Assembly: GCA_041687455.1 (NCBI GenBank)
Contig: JAWLBY010000011.1
Location: forward strand, 1-64,000
Direction of reading: 5' to 3'
DNA length: 64,000 nt
From: JAWLBY01 sp041687455
GTDB lineage: Bacteria; Pseudomonadota; Gammaproteobacteria; Xanthomonadales; Xanthomonadaceae
This document shows, in pieces, positions 8,651 to 18,368 of the stretch (position 1 is its first letter; every line of letters begins with the position of its first letter). The notes below the pieces were generated by a model. It worked only from the letters and a program-made list of their open reading frames with translations, was not told the DNA's origin and did not search any database. The translations under genes were made by a program, and so were the position numbers.

Positions 8651-10834
8651 TCAATACAGGTCGAGCGGGTCGACGTCGAGCGACCAGCGCACCCGCCGCG
8701 CCTGTTTGAGGTCGTACAGCGCCGGCGTCCAGCGGTCGAGCAGCGCCTGCAGCGCCGGCCGGCTCGGGCTCGACAGCAGCAGTTGCCAGCGCATGCGGCC
8801 GGCACGGCGCAGCATCGGCGCCGGCAGCGGGCCGTGCAACGTCAACGCCCTGGCCCCGGCGCCGGCCTCGGCGAGCTCACGGGCTGCAGCGAGGAACTCG
8901 CGCAGCGGCGCTTCCTCGAGCGCCTCGGCGCGCAGCAGGGCGAGGTAGCCGAACGGCGGAAAGCCGGCCGCCTCGCGCTCGGGCAGCGCGTTGTCGGCAA
9001 ACAGCCGATAGCCGCCGGCGAGCAGGGTCAGCAGCAGCGGGTGGTCCGGATGATGGGTCTGCAGCAGCACCTGACCGGGCCGGTCGGCACGGCCGGCGCG
9101 GCCGGCGACCTGCACCAGCAACTGGGCCAGCCGCTCGCCGGCACGGAAGTCGGCCGAGAACAGCCCCTCGTCGACGCCGACCACCGCAACCAGGCTCAGC
9201 CGTGGCAGGTCGTGGCCCTTGGCCAGCATCTGGGTGCCGACCAGGATCCCGGGGCCGTCGCCGAGCCGGTCGAGCTGGGCCTTGAGGCCGTCGCGACCGC
9301 GAGTGGTCTCGCGATCGACCCGGACCAGCCGGGCCGCCGGGAACGCATCGGTGAGCGCCTCCTCGATCCGTTCGGTGCCGGTCCCCTGCGGCTGCAGCGC
9401 GAGTCCGCCGCAGTCCGGGCAAGCCGGTGGCGGCCGCGCTTCGGCGCCGCAGTGGTGGCACAGCAGCCGGCGACCGGCGCGATGCACCGACAGCGCGGCG
9501 TCGCAGCGCCGGCACTGGGCGGTCCAGCCGCAGTCGTGGCACAGCAGCGCCGGCGCATAGCCACGGCGATTCTTGAACACCAGCGCCTGTTCGCCGCGCT
9601 GCAGACAGGCGGCCAGCGCCTCGCGCAGTTCCGGCGACAGCCCGGCGCTCAGCGGCCGGCGGCGCACGTCGACGACCCGCACGACCGGCGGCTTCGCGCC
9701 GCCGGCGCGCTCGGCCAGCCGCAGGTGCAGGTAGCGGCCGGCACGGGCCGCGGCCAGTGACTCCAGCGCCGGTGTCGCACTGCCGAGCAGCACCGGCACC
9801 GCCAGCGCCTTGCCGCGCACCAGTGCCAGGTCGCGCGCCGAGTAGCGGACGCCGTCCTGCTGCTTGTACGAGCCGTCGTGCTCTTCGTCGATCACGATCA
9901 GACCGGCCCGCGGCAGCGGGCAGAACACCGCCGAGCGGGTGCCGACCAGCACCCGCGCCTGGCCGTCCGCCATCGCCGCCCAGACCCGCGCCCGTTCGCC
10001 GTCGGCGAGCCCCGAATGCAGCGTTTCGACCGGCACGCCGAGGCGCTGCCGGAAGCGCCGCAGGGTCTGCGGGGTCAGCCCGATCTCCGGCACCAGCACC
10101 AGCGCCTGGCGGCCGCGGCGCAGGCATTCGGCAATGGCTTCGAGATACACCTCGGTCTTGCCGCTGCCGGTCACGCCGTCGAGCAGGATCGGCTGGAAGC
10201 CGCCGAGCGCGGCGACGATGGCGTCGATCGCCGCCTGCTGGGCCTGATTCGGCGCCACCGTGGCGGCGGCCGGCAGCGCCGCTGCCGCATCGACCGCCAC
10301 CGTCTCGACCAGCCCGCGGCCGCGCAGCGTGCGTGCGGCGGCGCGCCAGCCGGGCAGGGCCTCGTCGAGCGTTGCTTCGTCCTGCGACCCGGTCGCCAGC
10401 CGCTCGACCAGCGCGCGCGGACGGCCGCCGGCGCGCAGGCCGGTGCGGGCGCTGGCGCCGGCCTCGGTCAGCCGCCAGTGCCGGATCCGGCTGTCGTGCC
10501 GCGCGGCGCCCTCGCGCAACCGGCTCGGCAGTGCGGTGGCCAGCATCTCGCCGAGCGGCGCGTGGTAGTAGCGCGCCGCCCACTGCAGGGTCTGCCACAG
10601 CTCGCCGGCCAGCAGCGGGGTCGGATCGATCCGCTCCAGCGCCTCCCGCAGCGGGCGGGCTTCGGCCGCCGGCTCGACCGCCGCGACCACGCCGACCAGT
10701 TGCCGGCGGCCGAACGGCACCCGCAGCCGGCAGCCGACCCAGCCCGGATCGGCGGTCTGCGCAGGTGGTGGCAGGTAGTCGAACAGGTCGGGGCGCGGCA
10801 CCGGCAGCGCCACGCGCAGGCAGAGGGCAGGCAT
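8651..10834 (-). CDS. priA: Primosomal protein N' (replication restart helicase PriA)
   Basis: 3'-5' DNA helicase that recognises stalled forks and reloads the replisome. It has 727 residues (E. coli 732). An N-terminal DNA-binding domain is followed by Walker A (GVTGSGKTEVY), the DEEH box (VIDEEHDGSYKQQDGVRYSARD), and a helicase lobe interrupted by the zinc module. The zinc module has its cysteine pairs: CHDC, CRRC, CHHC and CPDC. All catalytic and metal-binding motifs are intact. The gene is followed by the EVE and rpiA genes. Upstream (10841-11114) lie an inverted-repeat element and DnaA boxes, unusual neighbours for its promoter. Confidence 0.96.
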   Translation of the reverse strand: MPALCLRVALPVPRPDLFDYLPPPAQTADPGWVGCRLRVPFGRRQLVGVVAAVEPAAEARPLREALERIDPTPLLAGELWQTLQWAARYYHAPLGEMLATALPSRLREGAARHDSRIRHWRLTEAGASARTGLRAGGRPRALVERLATGSQDEATLDEALPGWRAAARTLRGRGLVETVAVDAAAALPAAATVAPNQAQQAAIDAIVAALGGFQPILLDGVTGSGKTEVYLEAIAECLRRGRQALVLVPEIGLTPQTLRRFRQRLGVPVETLHSGLADGERARVWAAMADGQARVLVGTRSAVFCPLPRAGLIVIDEEHDGSYKQQDGVRYSARDLALVRGKALAVPVLLGSATPALESLAAARAGRYLHLRLAERAGGAKPPVVRVVDVRRRPLSAGLSPELREALAACLQRGEQALVFKNRRGYAPALLCHDCGWTAQCRRCDAALSVHRAGRRLLCHHCGAEARPPPACPDCGGLALQPQGTGTERIEEALTDAFPAARLVRVDRETTRGRDGLKAQLDRLGDGPGILVGTQMLAKGHDLPRLSLVAVVGVDEGLFSADFRAGERLAQLLVQVAGRAGRADRPGQVLLQTHHPDHPLLLTLLAGGYRLFADNALPEREAAGFPPFGYLALLRAEALEEAPLREFLAAARELAEAGAGARALTLHGPLPAPMLRRAGRMRWQLLLSSPSRPALQALLDRWTPALYDLKQARRVRWSLDVDPLDLY

Positions 10835-10840
10835 CGGCGG

Positions 10841-10976
10841 CTAGCCCGGATATTTCATGAAGGGTGCGGATGATCGCGGCGGACCAGCTTGTACCTCACG
10901 CGTTCTTCCGGCGCAGTGAGCGATCCCCGCGAAATCCATGGCGATTCTTCGCGACCTCATGAAACATCCGGGCTAG
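10841..10976. mobile_element. 136-bp element with 20-bp terminal inverted repeats (MITE-like)
   Basis: CTAGCCCGGATATTTCATGA at 10841-10860 is repeated inversely at 10957-10976 with one mismatch. The 96 bases between contain no gene. The size, sharp ends and intergenic position 6 bases before the priA start fit a miniature inverted-repeat element or the remnant of an insertion sequence. I see no clear target duplication. An alternative is a large hairpin acting on priA RNA. Confidence 0.5.
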
Positions 10977-11020
10977 TGTACGCGGCACTGCCCGATCTCG
11001 GCCGGGCTGGCAAGCCCCCA

Positions 11021-11065
11021 GTTACAGCCTGAACATCATTCCAACATTCATGAATTTGCTGTAAC
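11021..11065. promoter_or_regulatory. Inverted repeat GTTACAGC/GCTGTAAC
   Basis: GTTACAGC (11021-11028) and GCTGTAAC (11058-11065) form a perfect 8-base inverted repeat 29 bases apart, in a locally AT-richer stretch beside the DnaA boxes. It could be a protein-binding site or RNA stem. The function is not known. Confidence 0.35.
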
Positions 11066-11091
11066 CGGGCGCCACCATTCAGATTTTCCGT

Positions 11092-11125
11092 TTATCCACA
11101 CAATCTGTGGATAACTTTGTGGATC
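11092..11125. promoter_or_regulatory. DnaA-box cluster upstream of priA
   Basis: TTATCCACA at 11092-11100 is a perfect DnaA box. TGTGGATAA at 11106-11114 is a second perfect box in the opposite orientation. TGTGGATCA at 11118-11126 matches with one mismatch. The surroundings (11021-11115) are less GC-rich than the rest of the window. This may mark DnaA control of priA or a DnaA titration site. Evidence for a replication origin is lacking: no dnaA, dnaN, rpmH or gidA nearby. Confidence 0.6.
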
Positions 11126-11385
11126 AGCCGCGGACGAGGCCGCCGGAAGCCAGCACGGACGGGGCTTCCGGCCACCTTGGCGAAATTTTGACCAATTCGT
11201 TAAAGCCCTTTCTGATCAGCGACTTGTAACATTGACGCATTTCCGACGGACGCCCTGGCCAGGGTTGACGCGGCGACTCGGCTGTGAGTCTCCCCGCTGT
11301 GTACAAGTGCTTGCAGCGCGGTCGCAGGCGACCGTTACGGTCGCGCTTGACCGAGCCGCTTCGTCAAGCCCTGCGCGGCGGCCGC

Positions 11386-11415
11386 TTGGGACCGCCAGCG
11401 GCCGGGCCGTACAAT
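11386..11415 (+). promoter_or_regulatory. Candidate sigma-70 promoter of the sigma-like gene
   Basis: TTGGGA (11386-11391), an 18-base spacer and TACAAT (11410-11415). The -10 element overlaps the upstream ATG at 11414, which argues that translation starts at 11447. Confidence 0.45.
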
Positions 11416-11446
11416 GCCGGGCTCCCCACCGACCCGCCCGACGCCG

Positions 11447-12232
11447 ATGTCGTCCGCTCCCGTGCCGGCCCGCGCCGCTGACGCCGAGACGCCGGAACGG
11501 TTCCTGCTCCGGGTCGGCCCGAAGGCGTTGCGCTACGCCATGCTGTGCGGCTCGGCCGCGCGCCCGCCGCAGCGGCTGGTCGACGCGGCGAGCCTGGCGT
11601 TCCGGCGTCGTGCCGCGAGCCGCCCGGCCGAACACTGGCCGCTGCTGTTCTGGAGCGGCATGGTGGCCTCGGCGGCGGAATCGACGGTCGCGCCGGCCGG
11701 CGATCCGCTCGAGCGGGCGCTGGCGGCGTTGCCGCTGGCCGAGCGGCAGGCGTTCCTGCTGCGGGTCTGGCTCGGCCTGCCGGCGCACGACGTCGCCCGC
11801 TTGCTGGAACTGCCGTTCGAGCAGTACCAGCAGCGACTGCACTCGGCGGTGCAGCAGATGCGGCGCGCCGTGGCCGGCGAGCGCGACGACTACGACTGGG
11901 TCCGGCACTGCCGCGAGCGGCTCGATCGCGGCGGCCGCCCGCCGCGCGGATCGGTGTCGCCCCGGCCGCCGCTGCGGCGGCTGCTCGGCCTCGCCCTACT
12001 CGGGTTCGGCGCGGTCGGGCTGTTCGTCGCGCTGCCGACCCCGGACGACGAGGCCGGGCCGGTGCCGGCGAGCGCTCCGGCGCGGCCGTCACCGGTCAGT
12101 GCCGATCCGATCGAGCAACTGCTGTCGTTGCCGCCGCAGGACGCCGAACTGCTGCGCTCGGAGGTCGACTTCGAGCTGCTGGCGGAGCTGGAGTTCGTGC
12201 TGTGGCTGGACGAGCAGGCCGATGCGCGCTGA
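11447..12232 (+). CDS. Degenerate ECF sigma-like protein with membrane anchor
   Basis: Protein of 261 residues. Residues 17-75 resemble a worn sigma region 2 (PAEHWPLLFWS keeps the spacing of ECF factors, but the acidic core-binding positions are gone). Residues 94-142 look like an intact region 4 helix-turn-helix (LPLAERQAFLLRVWLGLPAHDVARLLELP). A basic linker leads to one membrane helix (about 178-196) and a 65-residue outer tail ending LEFVLWLDEQAD, which resembles the tails of DUF3619-type partners. I infer a fusion of an ECF-like sigma with an anti-sigma-like membrane segment. The 3' end overlaps the next gene by 11 bases, implying coupled translation. Whether it still binds RNA polymerase is open. 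The start at 11447 is preferred because the promoter -10 covers the ATG at 11414. Confidence 0.6.
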   Translation: MSSAPVPARAADAETPERFLLRVGPKALRYAMLCGSAARPPQRLVDAASLAFRRRAASRPAEHWPLLFWSGMVASAAESTVAPAGDPLERALAALPLAERQAFLLRVWLGLPAHDVARLLELPFEQYQQRLHSAVQQMRRAVAGERDDYDWVRHCRERLDRGGRPPRGSVSPRPPLRRLLGLALLGFGAVGLFVALPTPDDEAGPVPASAPARPSPVSADPIEQLLSLPPQDAELLRSEVDFELLAELEFVLWLDEQADAR

Positions 12233-12890
12233 GTGGCTGCGCGGGTGGCTGGTCGTGCTCGGCCTGATCGGCGCGGCCGGAGCGGCCGCGGCCACCGGCT
12301 GGCAATCGCTCGATGTCGGCCGCCGCCAGTTGCTGGCGCCGTTCGAACGGGTCTGGCCGGACCTGCCGGAGCCGCTGCGCGAGCAGATCCTCGCCAACGC
12401 CGAGCACTGGCAGCGGCTCGATCCGCTCGCCCAGGCGCGGCTGCAGCAGCGGCATGCCGAGTGGCTGACACTGCCGGCGGAGCAGCGGCAGCGGATTCGC
12501 GCCCGCCACGCCATCTGGCGCGCGCTGCCGGAGGCGCGCCGGCAGGCCCTGCAGGCGCGCCGGAGCGCGTTCATGACGTTGTCGACGGACGACCGCGCCG
12601 CGCGCCGCCAGGCGTTCCTGGCGCTGCCGGCGGCGCAGCGCAACGCGCTGTTGCTGGCGCCGGAGCGCCGTGCGCTTGCCGGGCTGGCGCGGAAGCTGTT
12701 TCCCTTCGTGCCGGCCGAGCAGCAGGAATCGACGCTGGCGATGCTCGACGCGCTCGGCGAAACGGCACGCGCCGAGCTCGAACGCGGCGCACTGCGGCTG
12801 CCGCCGTGGCAGCGCGAGGCGCTGCGGGTCGAACTGCTCGAGACGCCGGTCGCCGAACGCGCCGCCCGGCTGCGCCAGCGGCTGCGCTGA
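12222..12890 (+). CDS. DUF3106 family protein
   Basis: Protein of 222 residues with an N-terminal hydrophobic segment (about 5-22, WLVVLGLIGAAGAAAA), which is a signal peptide or anchor. The rest is helical and rich in Arg, Ala and Gln, with repeats of the type W..LP...R......LPAEQR seen in DUF3106 proteins; these resemble periplasmic stress sensors in spacing, but no function is established. It overlaps the sigma-like gene by 11 bases (12222-12232) and is certainly co-expressed. The likely role is as the extracytoplasmic partner of that regulator. The gene converges on phhA. Confidence 0.75.
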   Translation: MRAEWLRGWLVVLGLIGAAGAAAATGWQSLDVGRRQLLAPFERVWPDLPEPLREQILANAEHWQRLDPLAQARLQQRHAEWLTLPAEQRQRIRARHAIWRALPEARRQALQARRSAFMTLSTDDRAARRQAFLALPAAQRNALLLAPERRALAGLARKLFPFVPAEQQESTLAMLDALGETARAELERGALRLPPWQREALRVELLETPVAERAARLRQRLR

Positions 12891-12943
12891 CAGCGTGTCG
12901 AAGAACCCTGTCGCGGGCGGCGTTCGCTCGCGGCGGCCGCCGC

Positions 12944-13831
12944 TCAGACGTCGCCGTCGGCCAGCCAGCCCTCGCCGCTGCCGCGCTGGTAGACGCGATC
13001 GCTGCTCAGCACCTCGCCGGCCGGGATCGACGGCTGGGTCGCCAGCCGCTGATACAGCGGCACGAAGTCCGGCCGGGTCGCGTCGAACAACTGCTCGAAG
13101 CTGTCGATGACGAAGTAGGTCTTCTGGAAGGTGTCGATCCGATAGCGGGTCCGCATCAGCCGCTCGAGATCGAAGCCGATCCGGTTCGGTGCCGCGCTCT
13201 CGAGGCTGTAGATCGATTCGCCCTTCGAGCTGACGATGCCGGAGCCGTAGATCCGCAGCCCGTCATCGGTCCGGATCAGGCCGAACTCGACCGTGTACCA
13301 GTACAGCCGGGTCAGCGCGGTCAGCGCCTCCTGCCCGACCGCATGGGCCTTCAGGCCGCCGCGGCCGTAGGCCTGCATGTAGTCGGCGAACACCGGGTTC
13401 ATCAGCAGCGGCACATGGCCGAACAGGTCGTGGAACAGGTCCGGCTCGGCGATGTAGTCGAGCTGGTCGGGCCGCCGGATCCACCAGGTGACCGGGAAAC
13501 GCCGGTTGGCCAGGTGATCGAAGAAGGTCTGCTCCGGCAACAGGCCCTCGACGCCAACCAGTTGCCAGCCGGTCGCGCCGCCGAGCACGTCGTTCAGCTC
13601 GGAAAAGCGCGGGATCGCGTCGGAAGTCATGCCCATCGCGTCCTGCGCCTCGAGGAACTCGCGGCAGGCGCGGCCGGGCAGGATTTCCCGCTGGCGGCGG
13701 AACAACTGCGCCCAGACCTGGTGATCGGTCGCCGAGTAGCTGTCCCATGGCTGATCGACGACGGCGGTCGTGTAGACCGGTACGTAGCCCTTGTCCGTCA
13801 ACTGATGCTCGACCCGACGCGGTGCGTCCAT
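12944..13831 (-). CDS. phhA: Phenylalanine 4-monooxygenase
   Basis: Iron- and pterin-dependent enzyme that hydroxylates phenylalanine to tyrosine, the first step of phenylalanine catabolism; cytoplasmic. At 295 residues it has the size of bacterial single-domain enzymes. The iron ligands are visible: HDLFGH supplies the two histidines, and the Glu lies in YWYTVEFGL. The RRFPVTWWIRRPDQLDY segment is characteristic. It is divergent from an Lrp-type regulator with 131 bases between, which is a standard arrangement for control by that regulator. No pterin recycling gene (phhB) is adjacent. Confidence 0.95.
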   Translation of the reverse strand: MDAPRRVEHQLTDKGYVPVYTTAVVDQPWDSYSATDHQVWAQLFRRQREILPGRACREFLEAQDAMGMTSDAIPRFSELNDVLGGATGWQLVGVEGLLPEQTFFDHLANRRFPVTWWIRRPDQLDYIAEPDLFHDLFGHVPLLMNPVFADYMQAYGRGGLKAHAVGQEALTALTRLYWYTVEFGLIRTDDGLRIYGSGIVSSKGESIYSLESAAPNRIGFDLERLMRTRYRIDTFQKTYFVIDSFEQLFDATRPDFVPLYQRLATQPSIPAGEVLSSDRVYQRGSGEGWLADGDV

Positions 13832-13874
13832 GGCTCTCTCCCGTTCGCAATGCCAACGAGTCTATCGTCGGGCC

Positions 13875-13925
13875 GGCGCAATCGGCTCGCTTTGTTGTGC
13901 CGTCAGCGGCAATTGGCGCAATAAT
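13875..13925. promoter_or_regulatory. phhA/lrp divergent control region
   Basis: The octamer GGCGCAAT occurs twice as a direct repeat, at 13875-13882 and 13915-13922, 40 bases apart or about four helical turns, between the divergent starts. A -10-like AATAAT at 13920-13925 could serve lrp. Together these are a plausible binding site for the Lrp protein. Confidence 0.35.
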
Positions 13926-13962
13926 CTGTCTTCTTTGCCCGCTTTCATGTCGGAGAATTGCG

Positions 13963-14436
13963 ATGGCCTCATCCGGCGCCGAACTCGACCGCACCGACCG
14001 GGCGATCCTTGCCGTGCTGCAGGTGGAGGGCCGGATCAGCAACGCCGAGCTGGCCGAACGGGTGTCGCTGTCGCCGTCGGCCTGCCTGCGCCGGGTGCAG
14101 CGGCTGGAAGCCGACGGGGTGATCGCCGGCTACTCGGCACGGCTCGACCCGGCCCGGCTCGGCCTCGGGCTGCAGGCGTTCGTCCGGCTGCAGCTTGCCC
14201 GCCACGACGCCGACAGCATCGAGCGCTTCATCGCCCGGCTGCAGAGCTGGGACGAGGTGGTCGCCTGCCACGCGCTGACCGGCGACATGGATTACCTGCT
14301 GCACGTGCACGTGGCCGACCTCGAGCACTTCTCCCGCTTCCTGCTCGACCGCGTGCTGCACCACGGCGACGTCGCCGACGTCAACACCAGTTTCGTGCTG
14401 CGCGCAGTCAAGGATTCGCGCGCGTTGCCGCTGTAG
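13963..14436 (+). CDS. Lrp/AsnC family transcriptional regulator
   Basis: DNA-binding regulator of amino-acid metabolism, 157 residues, the usual Lrp length. The N-terminal winged helix (about 8-65: LDRTDRAILAVLQVEGRISNAELAERVSLSPSACLRRV) is followed by the RAM effector-binding domain (about 70-150), with GDMDYLLHVHVADLEHFSRFL. It is divergent from phhA, so it likely senses an aromatic amino acid and controls phhA. The start follows GGAGAA at 13952-13957. The 3' end is followed by a short heptamer repeat. Confidence 0.9.
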   Translation: MASSGAELDRTDRAILAVLQVEGRISNAELAERVSLSPSACLRRVQRLEADGVIAGYSARLDPARLGLGLQAFVRLQLARHDADSIERFIARLQSWDEVVACHALTGDMDYLLHVHVADLEHFSRFLLDRVLHHGDVADVNTSFVLRAVKDSRALPL

Positions 14437-14447
14437 GTGGGGCGGGG

Positions 14448-17055
<2,608 letters not shown>

Positions 17056-17133
17056 GGGGCCTGCGCGGACGACAACAGCCGCGATTGTCCCATGCAGCCC
17101 ACCGGCGGCGCGGGGCCGCCGGGGGTGCCGCGA

Positions 17134-18177
17134 TCAGCGCGCCGCGCGGGCCGCCTGCACACGTGCCTCAAGGCGCCGCAGCAGCTCGAGCTGCCCGGCG
17201 TCGAGCTGCTTGCTGCGCGCAGTTCCCGGCTCGGCGGACAGCGGCAGCGGTCGCGCCGGCGCCGCGCGCTGGTCGGCCTGTTTGCTCGGGCCGATGCCCT
17301 CCTGGACGAAACTGCGGCTGGCGCTGCGGAAGCCGTTGACCGGGTAGAACACGGTCGGATTGGTCCCGCGCGGATAGACCGACACGTCGCCTTTGAAATC
17401 GTTGGTGCCGACCCGGACGATATAGGCGGCGTAGGTCGTGGCGTCGTTCTCGACCACGATGAAGTGCTCGTCGCTGGCCGGCGCGTACTGGGCTGCGGCA
17501 TAACGGTCGTCGACGTCGACCTGGCGGCAGAAGCCGATCTCGCTGTCGGCGGCGCGGCAGCCGTCGACATAGTCACCCAGGTTGTCGCGGTCCAGCCGAT
17601 CGAGGATCACGATGTCGCCGAAGTACTGGAAGCTCGCGTTCGGGTTGTCGGTGAAATCGAGCACCATCTGCCACTCGCCGAGCATCTTGGTCAGTGCGTT
17701 GGCGACACCCGGCAACTGCTGTTGGTCTTCCGGCCGCTGCAGGTAGAACTGATAGCGCTCGAACGGCACCGTGCGGCCGCCGAACGTCACCAGCGCGCGG
17801 GTCGGGTCGTCGGCGTCGAACTCGATCCGGATCGGCCCGCCGGCGCCGGGGAAATGGATGAATGGATCGTGGGCCGGCCGGCTCGGCACGCAGCCGAGGC
17901 AGGTGCCGGAGCGAAACGCATCGAGCTCGCCGACGAACAGTGCATTGCCGGTCAGGAAGCCGTTCGCGACATACCATTGGGCGTTGCCGGCCACGTCGTA
18001 GGTGAACAGGAACACCGCGGCGAAATTGTCCTGGATCTCGAGCTGCAGGCCGTAGCCGGGCTCGGCCGGATTCCACCAGACGCCGCTTTCCGGCGTATAA
18101 CCGCGCGCCGGCGAAACCCACAGCAGCGCCGCCAGGACCAGGGTGACCGCCATCATCGACACTCGTTGCATGAACAC
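17134..18177 (-). CDS. Secreted protein with Trp/Gly-rich module, unknown function
   Basis: Exported protein, 347 residues. An N-terminal signal peptide (about 1-26, ending SPARG) is followed by one copy of a module beginning ESGVWWNPAEPGYGLQL and continuing FLFTYDVAGNAQWYVANG (about 30-75). The same module is found twice in the hydrolase at 30778-32949. The middle contains four cysteines that could form disulfides. The C-terminal 70 residues are basic and low in complexity. I do not recognise an enzymatic motif. The start is uncertain among Met 1, 3 and 8. The gene is single and divergent from the cNMP-GGDEF gene (191 bases between). Confidence 0.75.
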   Translation of the reverse strand: MFMQRVSMMAVTLVLAALLWVSPARGYTPESGVWWNPAEPGYGLQLEIQDNFAAVFLFTYDVAGNAQWYVANGFLTGNALFVGELDAFRSGTCLGCVPSRPAHDPFIHFPGAGGPIRIEFDADDPTRALVTFGGRTVPFERYQFYLQRPEDQQQLPGVANALTKMLGEWQMVLDFTDNPNASFQYFGDIVILDRLDRDNLGDYVDGCRAADSEIGFCRQVDVDDRYAAAQYAPASDEHFIVVENDATTYAAYIVRVGTNDFKGDVSVYPRGTNPTVFYPVNGFRSASRSFVQEGIGPSKQADQRAAPARPLPLSAEPGTARSKQLDAGQLELLRRLEARVQAARAAR

Positions 18178-18368
18178 GCTCCGCGAAACCTGAACACAAC
18201 GCTAGGGGTGCGCCACTTAATCACGCCGCAACGGCGCTCGCCAGCAGGGCCGCCGTCCGCTTGTGCGACACCGGTCACGCCGCGCCCGCCACTGCGCCGG
18301 CACACGGTACGCGTGCGCATGGTTGCACGCGGTAGACTGGCGGAAGCCGCAGGCGTGGGGGGCCCGGG

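Noticed and set aside
11092..11126. Chromosomal origin of replication
   Set aside because: DnaA boxes alone; dnaA, dnaN, gyrB, rpmH, parAB and gidA are not nearby.
11124..11306. 60-codon minus-strand ORF in the priA/sigma-like intergenic region
   Set aside because: No ribosome-binding site, no homology that I recognise, and it overlaps candidate promoter elements.
12233..13924. 563-codon plus-strand frame across DUF3106 and phhA
   Set aside because: Runs over the convergent genes in a shadow frame; no motifs and Ala/Arg-rich composition.
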